Source: Nitrospira sp. CG24A
Lineage (GTDB): Bacteria > Nitrospirota > Nitrospiria > Nitrospirales > Nitrospiraceae
Direction of reading: 5' to 3'
NCBI GenBank assembly: GCA_002869925.2
Contig: NEWT02000035.1
Span: 364,475-428,474, forward strand
DNA length: 64,000 bases
Part shown: piece by piece, positions 18,865-29,293 of the stretch
How positions within the stretch are numbered: position 1 is the stretch's first letter
Layout of the letters: each line of letters opens with the position of its first letter
Program-made: the position numbers and the translations under genes
Notes under the pieces: model-generated
Database searches by the model: none
What the model was told of the DNA's origin: nothing
Seen by the model: only the letters and a program-made list of their open reading frames with translations

Positions 18865-19659
18865 TTACTTGATTTCAGCCTTGAGGTTAGCAGTCCCACC
18901 ATCGGCTACATCGACATCAAACTCCACTTTCTTACCCTTGGCGGCAAACGGATGCCAGGCAACCACTTTGTGCTTACCGGCCGGCACATCCTTGATCTCG
19001 AAGGAGCCATCATCCTTCACGACCGCAAAGTGCGGGCTCGACACCGGGAGGAAGAAACCCTGCATAAACTCATGCTGGTCGCACTGTAAACGATAGAATC
19101 CATCCTTTTCGGCTCCACCGCGGAACACCACTGGCTTGTCGAGCTTGTCACCCTTCTTGGCCAAACCGATATTGAAACCGGTGGCCGAGCTGGTGCCCTT
19201 CACCACAAAGCTGTGTGGATTATGGAGCACGCCTTGAACCGACTTGGGATCATCCGGATCGGCGTCATGGTTCTCAACCTTGAAGGACTTGTTATTTACC
19301 ACCACACCGGCAAACGGCATAAACTCGCAGAATTCCGCAACTATCTCAGTGCCCTGATACCCATCGACGAACGCCTTATCTTCGACATCGATGACGGCAA
19401 CCACCGCGTTCTTCAGACCACCATCCTTACCGACTTCGATGGTCTTCAAGAACCGCTTATCCCCATCCATCAATTCCTTGTGAGGATTCTTCGGACAGAA
19501 CTTGGGATTGGGGAACTTCGAAAACAAAAACTCCTTTTGCTCGGACTTTCCGGCAAAGGTCACCTTGCCGGAAATCGTTCCGCCTGCAAACGAGGTGAGA
19601 GGCGCCGCGACGAACGCGACGGCTGCCACGCCAAATATGATTGATAATGCACTCTTCAT
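18865..19659 (-). CDS. secreted cupredoxin/carboxypeptidase-regulatory-like protein (paralog 1)
   Basis: Signal peptide; C-x2-H-x2-M (CDQHEFM) type 1 copper-like motif plus upstream His (LHNPHSF); paralogous to 22875..23648 and 30487..31275. Confidence 0.75.
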   Translation of the reverse strand: MKSALSIIFGVAAVAFVAAPLTSFAGGTISGKVTFAGKSEQKEFLFSKFPNPKFCPKNPHKELMDGDKRFLKTIEVGKDGGLKNAVVAVIDVEDKAFVDGYQGTEIVAEFCEFMPFAGVVVNNKSFKVENHDADPDDPKSVQGVLHNPHSFVVKGTSSATGFNIGLAKKGDKLDKPVVFRGGAEKDGFYRLQCDQHEFMQGFFLPVSSPHFAVVKDDGSFEIKDVPAGKHKVVAWHPFAAKGKKVEFDVDVADGGTANLKAEIK

Positions 19660-19906
19660 GGGACTGCCTCCTTGTGATTAACGATAGACCCTGATTCCTA
19701 GCTCGCTGTACCCTTCCTGTATCCACCGGCCTGATGAGAGAAAAGTGGGAACGGCTTCCTCTCTGGTGTGCTCGATCGACGACATGCTGGCGAGGCTGGT
19801 CTGGGACCGAGTATATATATAAAATCCTACCGTATCCTGTCAATCTGAAGCAAGTGGGTGAAAATCCTCCTCAGTGGAACACGGTGGACTGTCACTACCC
19901 GATAGC

Positions 19907-20359
19907 CTAGCCTTTGTTCGTTCTGGTCAACCCAAGCAACTTTATCGACTCCTGCGCAGCGGTACGGGCTTTAGTCGCGGGATTAAGAAGCTGTCCTGGA
20001 TCGGCATGGATTCCGATATCCGACACACGACTGCACTGCCGGATCACTTCGTTGAGAGAAGCCATGGCATCGGTTCCATGTCCATCTGACAGTGGAAGCT
20101 GTTTGATAATCGCTTTGGCAAAGCGCGCTGCCTCTCCGCAATGATGAACAATGGCCTTGGCATCTCCCATGCCACCATGCGCCACCATGTCTTCAACGTT
20201 CTGCATCAGACCATCGCCTTGCTCTCGCAGATTGGCACTGGATGGTTCCACTGCGCGTGCTTGGCCCCCATCTGGAGGAGTGGGAAACCACAAGCCTGCA
20301 ACGCCTACCAATGCGACGACCAGCAAACTTCTGCTCTTGATCATCTGAAATGGGTTCAC
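19907..20359 (-). CDS. small secreted His-containing protein, SmbP-like (paralog 1)
   Basis: VEDMVAHGGMGDAKAIVHHCGEAARFAKAIIKQLPLSDGHG, shared with 22448..22864. Confidence 0.55.
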   Translation of the reverse strand: MNPFQMIKSRSLLVVALVGVAGLWFPTPPDGGQARAVEPSSANLREQGDGLMQNVEDMVAHGGMGDAKAIVHHCGEAARFAKAIIKQLPLSDGHGTDAMASLNEVIRQCSRVSDIGIHADPGQLLNPATKARTAAQESIKLLGLTRTNKG

Positions 20360-20788
20360 ACCCCTCCTTAATCCACATGACTCACAAAGGTTTCACTGCA
20401 AAAAAACTAACGGAGAGTCAGCCTCATGCTGAGGCGACACCCCTGATCGTTGACGACCTGCACGAACTCCTGCGCGGTGAGCTGGCGCCTTGATCGATGT
20501 TCACCATTTTGGGTTTACCCTGATGAGTTACCGGCATGTATAACACATCAACGGCTGACAGATCTCCAGCGCGATAGCGATCTTCGCTGCCAGCACCGTC
20601 CGGCTGGCCCAGCTTACAACGGCGATCAGGCATACAACCACCTTGGCCATCGAGATGTACGTCGTATCCCGTGCCACACCTGGTTGGCCTTGTTGATGCT
20701 CAACCCGCACAGCACGTAGTCTGAACCTTGTGCTGATGATGGCCTCGCATTATAGTGGACCACCTCTAATTCACGGTGTTCGATCGTC

Positions 20789-21700
20789 ATGCAGGACAGC
20801 CGCCACACCACTCGACACAGCAACCAACTTCCCAGACCTCTTCACGCCTTGAGATATATCCTCATGGCGATACTCATAGGTGCATCGCTGCTTCGCACTG
20901 CATCGGCGGCGGCGATCGATCCTGTCGAAGCCATTGCCGCGCTCGCCAGCAGCGCTCCCATGCTGACGGTCGCCGAAGGCCCCTTTATCATGGGCACCGC
21001 CCGCACAAGCCACGAACCGTTCAGCTTCGATCTCCAGTACGACGACACAGAACAGCCACAGCGTCGCGTCTGGCTCAGTCAGTATGACATCGATCGGAAC
21101 GAAGTAAGCCTGGGAGAGTATCTGCTGTGGCTACGACAGCAACAGCGCTCCCTTCCCGGTGAACTGCGGAAACTGATTGAGCATGTCACAACGATCCATG
21201 CCATGCAGCCCGAGACACTGACACGTTGGCCGGCACTCTACGTCACCTGGCCTGAGGCTTCGGACTATTGTCGCGCACGTGATAAGCGGCTGCCGACGGA
21301 AGCCGAGTGGGAGAAAGCGGCGCGGGGGGACAGTGGCAAGCTCTTTCCTTGGGGACAGAGCCCCCCCACGCCGGCGCTCGCGATGTTCGGGCAGTATCAC
21401 GCTCACGAGATTCCCATCGTGGCTTCTGTGGACAGTGGAGAAGAAGGGCGAAGCCCCTATGGCCTGCATCATATGGCGGGAAACGCGGCCGAATGGGTCG
21501 AAGACTGGTTCGGGATCGACTATTATGCGACCATGCCGGATCGCAACCCCCACGGACCTGCCAATGGCCGATACAAGGTGGTGCGCGGAGGATCGTGGAA
21601 AAGCGCGCCGGCGTTGCTGCGAACGGCTACCAGAAGCGGAGCATCGCCGGATCGGCGCGCCTCGACCATTGGATTTCGCTGCGCACGATCCGTGCACTAG
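20789..21700 (+). CDS. SUMF1/FGE-sulfatase-fold domain protein
   Basis: VAEGPFIMGTAR, RLPTEAEWEKAARGD, GNAAEWVEDWFG, VVRGGSW, TIGFRCAR. Confidence 0.85.
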   Translation: MQDSRHTTRHSNQLPRPLHALRYILMAILIGASLLRTASAAAIDPVEAIAALASSAPMLTVAEGPFIMGTARTSHEPFSFDLQYDDTEQPQRRVWLSQYDIDRNEVSLGEYLLWLRQQQRSLPGELRKLIEHVTTIHAMQPETLTRWPALYVTWPEASDYCRARDKRLPTEAEWEKAARGDSGKLFPWGQSPPTPALAMFGQYHAHEIPIVASVDSGEEGRSPYGLHHMAGNAAEWVEDWFGIDYYATMPDRNPHGPANGRYKVVRGGSWKSAPALLRTATRSGASPDRRASTIGFRCARSVH

Positions 21701-21719
21701 CAGGAGGTGACGGGAACTC

Positions 21720-22340
21720 ATGAGAACGCAGATGGTGTGGGCTGGCTTTTTGATTGCGATAGTGATGGGTCTTTCCATGACGACCCACGCCTCCCTTGCC
21801 GCTGCGTCGGACGATGACATACGCGCATGGAAAGTCTATACGAATGCACGCTTCGGCTTTTCCGTCCGTTACCCCGAAAACTGGCGGCTTGGCAATCCGA
21901 TATCGGACGGGGTCGGCGTCATGCTCCACCCGCCAATCGACAACAGCCTTGTGGCATTATCCGGCCACATGAATGTCTTGGAGGGCAAGAGCCAGGACGG
22001 ACGACAGACACTCGATGAATTTGCCATGGCCCATCGCCGAATTATCACGGAACTCTTCGGCAAGAAAACGATCACGGTGACGTGGCGGAAGGATCAGGAG
22101 ATGTCGCTGGCCGGATTCCCCGCGAAACGATTGACCTTCACCTATTCGAATGATAAGCAGGCCAAGATGATCGAACACCACATCTTTTCACTCGGCCGCA
22201 ACGAGGGTCGCGGGATACGAATCAAAGTACCTCTCTCGGCAGAAGCACAGGTGCTTCCACTGGTCACCAGAATGCTGGAGACCTATCAGCCGGGGCGAGA
22301 CCAGAATGCAGTCAGCCCTCTCGTGCCAGCCCCGCGATAA
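21720..22340 (+). CDS. secreted hypothetical protein, PsbP-like
   Basis: Signal peptide; 'YTNARFGFSVRYPENWRL' start typical of PsbP-fold proteins. Confidence 0.55.
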   Translation: MRTQMVWAGFLIAIVMGLSMTTHASLAAASDDDIRAWKVYTNARFGFSVRYPENWRLGNPISDGVGVMLHPPIDNSLVALSGHMNVLEGKSQDGRQTLDEFAMAHRRIITELFGKKTITVTWRKDQEMSLAGFPAKRLTFTYSNDKQAKMIEHHIFSLGRNEGRGIRIKVPLSAEAQVLPLVTRMLETYQPGRDQNAVSPLVPAPR

Positions 22341-22447
22341 GGCTCGTGAAACGTCGTTTGTGAAGCGTGAAGCGCGGTACGGGTGAAGCAGGCTGAAGGC
22401 TGAAGTGTTCGGATCTTCAGCTTCTAGCCTTCAGATCGCGCCCGTTA

Positions 22448-22864
22448 CTATGCACCACTATCTCTTAGCGCATTGAGATGCCTCACTGCCTCCCTGACTG
22501 CCGCACGGGCTTTGGCGGCAGGATTCAAACTGGCTCCGGGATCGACCTTATCGCCCATCTCAGCCACCCGCGTACACTGTTTGATGGCTTCCTGCAAATG
22601 AGGCACGGCGTCCTTGCCATGCTCATCGGTGAGCGGTAACGATTTGAGAATCGCGTCCGCATGTTTCGCCACTTCACCGCAGTGATGCACGATGGCCTTC
22701 CCATCACCCATCCCTCCGTGCATGACCATGTCTTCGGCATCTCGCAGCATCGCTTTCCCGCGGTCCTGGAGATTCTTCGGCGACTCCGCATGAGCGAAGG
22801 ACATCGCAACTAAGAGAGACAGTGCGACGACGCTGAGGGCTTGAACGGTTCTATTTTTTACCAT
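22448..22864 (-). CDS. small secreted His-containing protein, SmbP-like (paralog 2)
   Basis: AEDMVMHGGMGDGKAIVHHCGEVAKHADAILKSLPLTDEHG; same architecture as 19907..20359. Confidence 0.6.
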   Translation of the reverse strand: MVKNRTVQALSVVALSLLVAMSFAHAESPKNLQDRGKAMLRDAEDMVMHGGMGDGKAIVHHCGEVAKHADAILKSLPLTDEHGKDAVPHLQEAIKQCTRVAEMGDKVDPGASLNPAAKARAAVREAVRHLNALRDSGA

Positions 22865-22874
22865 GAGTCTTCGG

Positions 22875-23648
22875 TCATTTCGCGTCGAATTGGACGTCGA
22901 CCGTGGCGGTACCGTTCGGCTCGACCGTCAATTCCCGTTCCTGGACACCCAGAATCGGGTGCCAGGCCTTTACGCGGTAGGTGCCTGGCGGAAGGTCCCC
23001 GATGGAAAATGCGCCGGCCGCGTCCGTCACGGCATAATAGGGATTGTCGATCGCGTACCCCCAATTCTGCATGTAGGGATGCACGCCGCACTGCATCGTG
23101 AAGACTCTACGCCCCTTCACTAAATGTACGATATCGGTGGTCCCGGTCGCTTTCAGCGAAGGCCGATGCAGGACAATATCCACCCCAGCCTGGTCGTAGG
23201 CATAGCCCTGAATATCGTGCGACACAGGATCTCGATTGGTCACGGTCAGTTGTCGCTTATCGCTCACGACCGTGACGAAGGGAAGAAACTGGCACACGTT
23301 GGCTTCGACCTGGGCCTCCGTAAAGGTGAAGGGTTTCCCGCTCCGCACCCCTTCCACGACGATCACCACATCCTTGAGACCGCCGCTTTGTCCGACATGC
23401 ACTTCCTTGAGCAACCGATGGCCGTCACCATCGGAAAGGGCGCCACAGAACGTGCTGTCCGGGTATCGGCGCAACTCGAATTCTTTGGGCTCCGGTGCAG
23501 TCCCTTGAAACGTCACCCTGCCCCGCAATACCGCTCCGTCAGTCACGACCACTGTGTCATACGCGCGTGCCGGTACAAGGGCTCCGAACCCCATACTGAC
23601 TTGCACAACCGCGCCAAGACACAGGGCCGTCACGATCGACCGTTTCAC
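22875..23648 (-). CDS. secreted cupredoxin-like protein (paralog 2)
   Basis: MQCGVHPYMQNWGYAIDNPYYAVTD (C-x2-H-x2-M) with DPVSHDIQGY; signal peptide. Confidence 0.75.
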   Translation of the reverse strand: MKRSIVTALCLGAVVQVSMGFGALVPARAYDTVVVTDGAVLRGRVTFQGTAPEPKEFELRRYPDSTFCGALSDGDGHRLLKEVHVGQSGGLKDVVIVVEGVRSGKPFTFTEAQVEANVCQFLPFVTVVSDKRQLTVTNRDPVSHDIQGYAYDQAGVDIVLHRPSLKATGTTDIVHLVKGRRVFTMQCGVHPYMQNWGYAIDNPYYAVTDAAGAFSIGDLPPGTYRVKAWHPILGVQERELTVEPNGTATVDVQFDAK

Positions 23649-23676
23649 TGATACTCCCTCCTCACGTGTTGCGCCG

Positions 23677-24273
23677 TTACTGTTGTATCTCTCCCGGCGG
23701 ATTGGCCCAATCCAAACGTCGCGGGAGTTCGAATAAGAACGGAGATTGCTTCGTAAAGATCAACCGTTGAAACTCCTCGGACCAGTTCCCCTCTTTACTC
23801 ACCGTCTTTACGGGAAACCGCTGCACCTTGGTCACCCACTGATAGTAGTGCCGCTCGCCTCCATCTTCAGAAACCGTCACTTCGAACAGTTCAGTGGGAT
23901 AGCCGTTGAGTGTCTGATCACCGACGAGTTCGCGCGAAAGTTCCCCTTCCATCGTCTCACTCACTGCCAATTGATGGTCTCTCGTTATCGGGACCTCGAG
24001 ATATTGCCGACGCTTGGACAAAATGAGCCAGGAGCTCTGGCGGTCCATCCGCACAATGATGATACTGGCATCCCCCTGCGGTCGAGCGAACTCGAACCGC
24101 CAGCGATCATCCGTGGCATTGACATGAGCCGTCACCACAGACTTCCCGCTCTTCACAATTCGCTCAGCGGAGAAATCGAGTGCGGTTGCGTCATCAGCTA
24201 TGATGGCGAGTGCGAATGATATCAGCCATCCCAGGCACCGCTGAGACTTTTCTCTCTGCCCCCTTTTTCCCAT
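23677..24273 (-). CDS. secreted protein, DUF4412/LolA-like
   Basis: Signal-like N-terminus; 'SSWLILSKRRQYLEVPI', 'GYPTELFEVTVSEDGGERHYYQWVTKVQRFPVKT'. Confidence 0.5.
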   Translation of the reverse strand: MGKRGQREKSQRCLGWLISFALAIIADDATALDFSAERIVKSGKSVVTAHVNATDDRWRFEFARPQGDASIIIVRMDRQSSWLILSKRRQYLEVPITRDHQLAVSETMEGELSRELVGDQTLNGYPTELFEVTVSEDGGERHYYQWVTKVQRFPVKTVSKEGNWSEEFQRLIFTKQSPFLFELPRRLDWANPPGEIQQ

Positions 24274-24402
24274 GTGGTGGTTCTACCGCACGGTCGAGCC
24301 TCCATTCAAGACGCTTTCCCATCCCCTCTGCAAAAAGGAACGGGGGAACCCGGACTTCACTCTGTCGGATTCCCCCGCACCATTCCTCGTATACGATCTC
24401 AG

Positions 24403-27400
24403 CTAGTTGGCCTTCATGGATACCGGCATGGATTGCGCCGGGACCTGTTCCTCGGCCTGCTGTGTAGCCGGCGCCTGCCCGCTCAACGGCAAGATCGCAC
24501 GACTGTTGCGGTCGAGCACCGTCAGCGTTCCCCACTGACCAGCATCCAAATACCCTGGCCGCTGGTTCAGCCACAGATAGCTGCCAGGAATCCCGTTGGG
24601 ACCTCCGGCCCCACCATGCAGCCAGGCATTGATGACCTCGGTGCCGCCGAACTCCATGGTGCTCACGAGGTCCGCTCCGCTCAAATACGGCTCGTGCTTC
24701 CACTCATGGCCCGATACGCTGAACAACTGTATCTGCTCGCTAAACGCACCCAGCACATGAATCACAACCGGGTCGCCCACATGCGCCGCGATGCTCGGGG
24801 TCACCGGCTGGTCGCCCGCCTTGACACAGACGAGCACCTCGCTATACGCACAGCCCTTCTCGACCCGGTAATCGGTCGGCTCTGACCGGTAATTCACCGC
24901 CGTCACGCCGGCCACTTTTTGAATATAGGGCATAAAGCTGGTGCCGATGATGTTGTCTTCGTCCTGGAACAGGAGGGCAAAGGACCGATAGTTTTGTCGA
25001 GTTTCGTTGCCTGGAAGTTTCCGATCCACGATCACGTCCGCCCGCCAGGAACTCTTCTGGCTCAGATCTTCGCCGGTGGCCGGATCGCGATACTGCGATC
25101 CCCTTGGGCCGATGATGATCGCTCCAAAGAGCCCGTTCCGTGGATTTTCAATCACATTGCCCCAATCCTGAATCAGGGCGGCATTCTCCCCGAACTCCGG
25201 ATGGGCGAAGAACGTGTAGGCTCGGCTCTGCCCCGGCGCCACCGTCTGGTCGCCTGGATTGTTCCCGGCGTTGATTCCCATCGATTCTTTGGGATCGAAC
25301 GCCACATGGTCCACGTGGAACCCGGCCCGATCCTTCGCCATCTCGTTCCTGAGATTCACCTTGATGCAATCACCCACGTTCACATGCAGGGTCAACGGGC
25401 TCGGGTCAACCGTGCCCGCCGCGACCTTGGTCTTCTCGCCTTCGAGCACATACATCTTACCGGTCTCGTTACCCAGCACCATCTTTCGCTCCATATCCAC
25501 TTCCATCACACCAGGCGTTCCCTTGTTGTACCGAATCGCCTTGTCGATCGCTGCCACGTTGAAAGTCTTCACCGGCGCGTTGGCCGGGCAGACGGATTTA
25601 GCCGACTGCGGAATCTCTTCCCGGCCCGGCAATGGCTTCAGTGTCGCATCCGCTTTATCGAGCACCCGGAAGAGGCCCCAGCTGCCTTCCGCGAAGTGCG
25701 ACGCACGGCCGCTGTAGTAGGGATAGTCACCCGCCATCTGTTGCGGTCCTCCTGCGGCAGGAATGGCCGCGTCGTACCGTTCTCCGATCACCACGTGCAG
25801 CGAACTCCGAGGAATCGAATCCTTGCTGTACCGCTCCATTGGGAACCAGTGGCCGCTGATGTGCCAGGAATGCACTTCATTGGCCGATCCTTCGATTAAT
25901 CGGACCACGATCGGATCACCCAAGTACGCCCGCAACATCGGGGTTTCGGGATCGCCGTGGATCAGACTGCTAAACAGCTGCGACGGATCTGGATTGTTCG
26001 CCAGCCGCACAGACAGGGGCTCTACACGCATGTTGTAACCGCCGCCCGTTGTCGCTTCGCCACCGTTCAAAAACTTCAATGGCGACATGTTGAGTTTGGC
26101 CGGATAGACTGCAGTCGGAGTACCGTCCACCGAAATGGCTCCCACTCTCGCCTGTGGATTATCGGCCGTGATAAGTTCCGAGGTCCGGGGATTGGAATCC
26201 ATAACTTGGGTCACAATTTCACGGAACGACCCTTTGATATGCGCGGATACCGGTTCGAGGGTGTGAATATCCGCCACCGGCCCGCTGCGGACTTCTTTGC
26301 CGGTCACCGGGTCATGATAGGTGGAGCGAGGCGGTTCGGCAATGAACGTGGAGTAGAAACCATGGCCCCACCCGTCCAATCCAAACACATGATCGTGCCA
26401 GAAGGTGGTGCCGAAGTCGGCATCCACATACCACCGCTCACGGATCCACTCCACCGACACGATCTCGCCCTTCTTATGGTTATACTTCAGCGGCCGCTCG
26501 AACGTGATCTGGTTACCTTCTATTTTACTGATGCGCGCAGACTCGAACCCACCCACTTCGTCCATCCCCACGCCTAACTCAGTCTTGAGGTGATAGCGTG
26601 AGGCGTCCTTCACCTTGATACTGGTCGCCCCCTTGGCCACATCGGCCTCCACCGTCGTGTTCATCGGCACGGGCATGCCCTTGCCGGGATGCTCGTCCTT
26701 CAGAATCGTGAACGGCCGCAACGACATCTCATACGAGAAGCCGATAATCGGTCCGTCAGACGCTTGCGTGTCAAACTGGAACATGTGCGGATGCAGGTTC
26801 GTCTTGCTGGAGAACCCTTGCCGCACATCGTCTTTCAACTCGCTCTTATATACGACATCGATACAATCCTGTACGTTGCCACGAATCACCAGCGGCATCT
26901 GCTTGGCAGGATTCTTCCGGACTTCCTGCTCTTCTTCATGCAGCACGTAGAGCAATCCTCCCGGATCCACGATCGCCGGCGTCTTGGCCGTCGCTTTTTT
27001 CAATGTGATCGGCAACGCAATTGCATGGATATTGAAGTACTTCTGCGGCGCCCCTTCCGGACACAGGCTCCAGGGCCCTTGCTCGCCTGGTTTCGGCGGC
27101 TCAGTGGAGTTGCTACCGTCGTCACGGCGATGGATCGGCTCCAGCCATGGCGCACCACTGTGGCTTGGAGAGAACGGTACACGCCGGCCCAGGTGCGGAC
27201 GTAACCACGGCCAGGCGATCTTGCCGGATTGCGGATCGAAGAGAATCTCCTGCCGCTTACCGGGTGTCGCCGACTTGTAGTTGACCCATTCATACGTCGT
27301 CTCGGGTTCGCTGAGCGCCTTGCGACCATCCCAGGCCCAGTCGTTGACGGTCGAGTCGTAGGCCAAGGTCTGCTCTTTCTCGCTGTTCTTCTTGCCCGGC

Positions 27401-29175
27401 TTGCCTTGCGGCGTGAGCATCATCTCCACCCAATCCTTGATGGAAACCTTCACCGGATCGGATTTCCAATCGGTCTTGTCCTGGGTAATCTCGTACTTCT
27501 TGCCGCCGTACCAGTCCACCGTCGTGCCGACAAGCTTGTCCGACGGAGTGCCTGTCTTGATCTTGCCGACACGATCCGGCAGTTCGACCAGCGGCTTCAT
27601 CACGTCGGTCTGGAAACCCGCCTGCTGCAGCGTGTTGTACACACGCCAGAAACCCCACATGCCCGTCACATAATGTTGCGGGATGTGGCAATGGAACACG
27701 AACTCACCGGCAAGAGCCTGCAGGCCTCCCGAACCACCCTCAATTACCTGATCGTAAACTTCTGTCGGCCCGATGGACTGTACGTCCAAACGGTCTGAGG
27801 GGTCGCTGATCGCAGGAAATTTCACCGGCCCGTTCTTCGACAAGGCAAAGTCAAGGTTGCTGTTCCCTGGCTGGCGTGCCCAGCGAATTGAGCCGCCATG
27901 GAGGTGATGCGAATGCACGATTTCCGACCCGCCCGCCATCCGGAACTTGGCTGGATCGCCGAGATAGGATCGAGGAACAGTTGTGGCCGGGTCACCAAAC
28001 GTATAAGACCCATAGGCCATGGACTCGTCGCCGTAGAAGCCCATATGGGCCTGAAGCTCGATGCGCGTGCCATGCGGTTCGCTGCGATAATTCAATAACC
28101 GCGCGCCAGGCCGGTAGGAATCGGTATGTGGATCCCGCTGGGGCAGCATTTCGCCCTTCTTATTCAAGAGGCGAAACGCTTCGTCGCCGGCCTCATGATA
28201 GAAAATCGCGAATTCTCGGAAGTCCGCGCCCTTCGGATCTTCGATCATGGCCTCCCAGCCGCTCGCCATCGGCTTGCCGTCGAAGGGGCTGAGATAGCGT
28301 GAGCCGCGCGGCTCCACGACGAGCATGCCGATCAAACCCTGGTTGAACTGTTCGCGCGATGCATGCGACCGGAAAAATCGCGCACCCTCCTGAGTATCCG
28401 GATTGATATACCACTCGAAAGCCTGCTGCCCGCCTGGTGCAATCGTACCTTCTGGATTTGAGGGGGTTGCGGGCTTGCCGTTAGACGCGACCACCATGGA
28501 GGAACCGTTGACAATCAAGTTGGTCGGTTCATCTGTGATTTCGTTGTGGAGGGTAAGCTTGAGACAATCGCCCTGGTTGGCCCGGATTACGAGCGGCTGA
28601 ATGGCATCGCCCTGCAACCCGTTTGACACGGCGCCGGGATCGTTCTCCTTCTCCCGCGCTTCCCTGTTCGCGACTTCTTCGCCACGGACCTTTTCAACGT
28701 TTTCCTTCAGCGCATACATGTAACCGGGGAAGTAGTCGAGAAACCGGCTCAGCGTGATTTCGACGTTGATCGCCGAGACGTGATATTCCTTCACCGGCGC
28801 ATTCGCCGGGCAACGCTGCCCGGCCGTGACGGCGATTTTTGTCGGATCCTCCGCTACCAGCAGAACACCCTGCTGCAGCATGTGACTGTTCGCGCCGGTG
28901 CTATATCCACCTTTCTGCCCGATGGATTCCTGTTGACGCTTTATCTCCTCCATCATGCGGTCGTGCAGGACCGCTCCGCCTTCGCGATAGATGACCTTCT
29001 CCGTCGATGCCTGCCCTTCCTCGCCTTGATGGTTGTGCTGGTCTGCTGCCAACCCCATCGGAGCTGTCAGCAGGCTGCTGACGAACAGCACAACCGGCAG
29101 ACTTGCTGCCATGCGATACGCGCGGCAGCTGCGCGAACTCAATACCATTTTCATGCCTCGGCCTCCTTCTTCCAC
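24403..29175 (-). CDS. giant secreted multicopper oxidase (1590 aa), MCO1
   Basis: Signal peptide; HSHHLH, HCHIPQHYVTGM, NLHPH and WHDH copper motifs; threefold repeat of CPxxAPxKxFN and PRGSxYxDPxTG modules. Confidence 0.85.
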   Translation of the reverse strand: MEEGGRGMKMVLSSRSCRAYRMAASLPVVLFVSSLLTAPMGLAADQHNHQGEEGQASTEKVIYREGGAVLHDRMMEEIKRQQESIGQKGGYSTGANSHMLQQGVLLVAEDPTKIAVTAGQRCPANAPVKEYHVSAINVEITLSRFLDYFPGYMYALKENVEKVRGEEVANREAREKENDPGAVSNGLQGDAIQPLVIRANQGDCLKLTLHNEITDEPTNLIVNGSSMVVASNGKPATPSNPEGTIAPGGQQAFEWYINPDTQEGARFFRSHASREQFNQGLIGMLVVEPRGSRYLSPFDGKPMASGWEAMIEDPKGADFREFAIFYHEAGDEAFRLLNKKGEMLPQRDPHTDSYRPGARLLNYRSEPHGTRIELQAHMGFYGDESMAYGSYTFGDPATTVPRSYLGDPAKFRMAGGSEIVHSHHLHGGSIRWARQPGNSNLDFALSKNGPVKFPAISDPSDRLDVQSIGPTEVYDQVIEGGSGGLQALAGEFVFHCHIPQHYVTGMWGFWRVYNTLQQAGFQTDVMKPLVELPDRVGKIKTGTPSDKLVGTTVDWYGGKKYEITQDKTDWKSDPVKVSIKDWVEMMLTPQGKPGKKNSEKEQTLAYDSTVNDWAWDGRKALSEPETTYEWVNYKSATPGKRQEILFDPQSGKIAWPWLRPHLGRRVPFSPSHSGAPWLEPIHRRDDGSNSTEPPKPGEQGPWSLCPEGAPQKYFNIHAIALPITLKKATAKTPAIVDPGGLLYVLHEEEQEVRKNPAKQMPLVIRGNVQDCIDVVYKSELKDDVRQGFSSKTNLHPHMFQFDTQASDGPIIGFSYEMSLRPFTILKDEHPGKGMPVPMNTTVEADVAKGATSIKVKDASRYHLKTELGVGMDEVGGFESARISKIEGNQITFERPLKYNHKKGEIVSVEWIRERWYVDADFGTTFWHDHVFGLDGWGHGFYSTFIAEPPRSTYHDPVTGKEVRSGPVADIHTLEPVSAHIKGSFREIVTQVMDSNPRTSELITADNPQARVGAISVDGTPTAVYPAKLNMSPLKFLNGGEATTGGGYNMRVEPLSVRLANNPDPSQLFSSLIHGDPETPMLRAYLGDPIVVRLIEGSANEVHSWHISGHWFPMERYSKDSIPRSSLHVVIGERYDAAIPAAGGPQQMAGDYPYYSGRASHFAEGSWGLFRVLDKADATLKPLPGREEIPQSAKSVCPANAPVKTFNVAAIDKAIRYNKGTPGVMEVDMERKMVLGNETGKMYVLEGEKTKVAAGTVDPSPLTLHVNVGDCIKVNLRNEMAKDRAGFHVDHVAFDPKESMGINAGNNPGDQTVAPGQSRAYTFFAHPEFGENAALIQDWGNVIENPRNGLFGAIIIGPRGSQYRDPATGEDLSQKSSWRADVIVDRKLPGNETRQNYRSFALLFQDEDNIIGTSFMPYIQKVAGVTAVNYRSEPTDYRVEKGCAYSEVLVCVKAGDQPVTPSIAAHVGDPVVIHVLGAFSEQIQLFSVSGHEWKHEPYLSGADLVSTMEFGGTEVINAWLHGGAGGPNGIPGSYLWLNQRPGYLDAGQWGTLTVLDRNSRAILPLSGQAPATQQAEEQVPAQSMPVSMKAN

Positions 29176-29293
29176 CGCTATTCCTCTTTCGAACAGCGGG
29201 CTGAGTTTGATCCTGCCCCTCTATGATCATCCATCGTGTGTAGCCGGCCTCTAACGCTTCCAGCGGATACTTACTCGCCCCAAGATCAATAAG

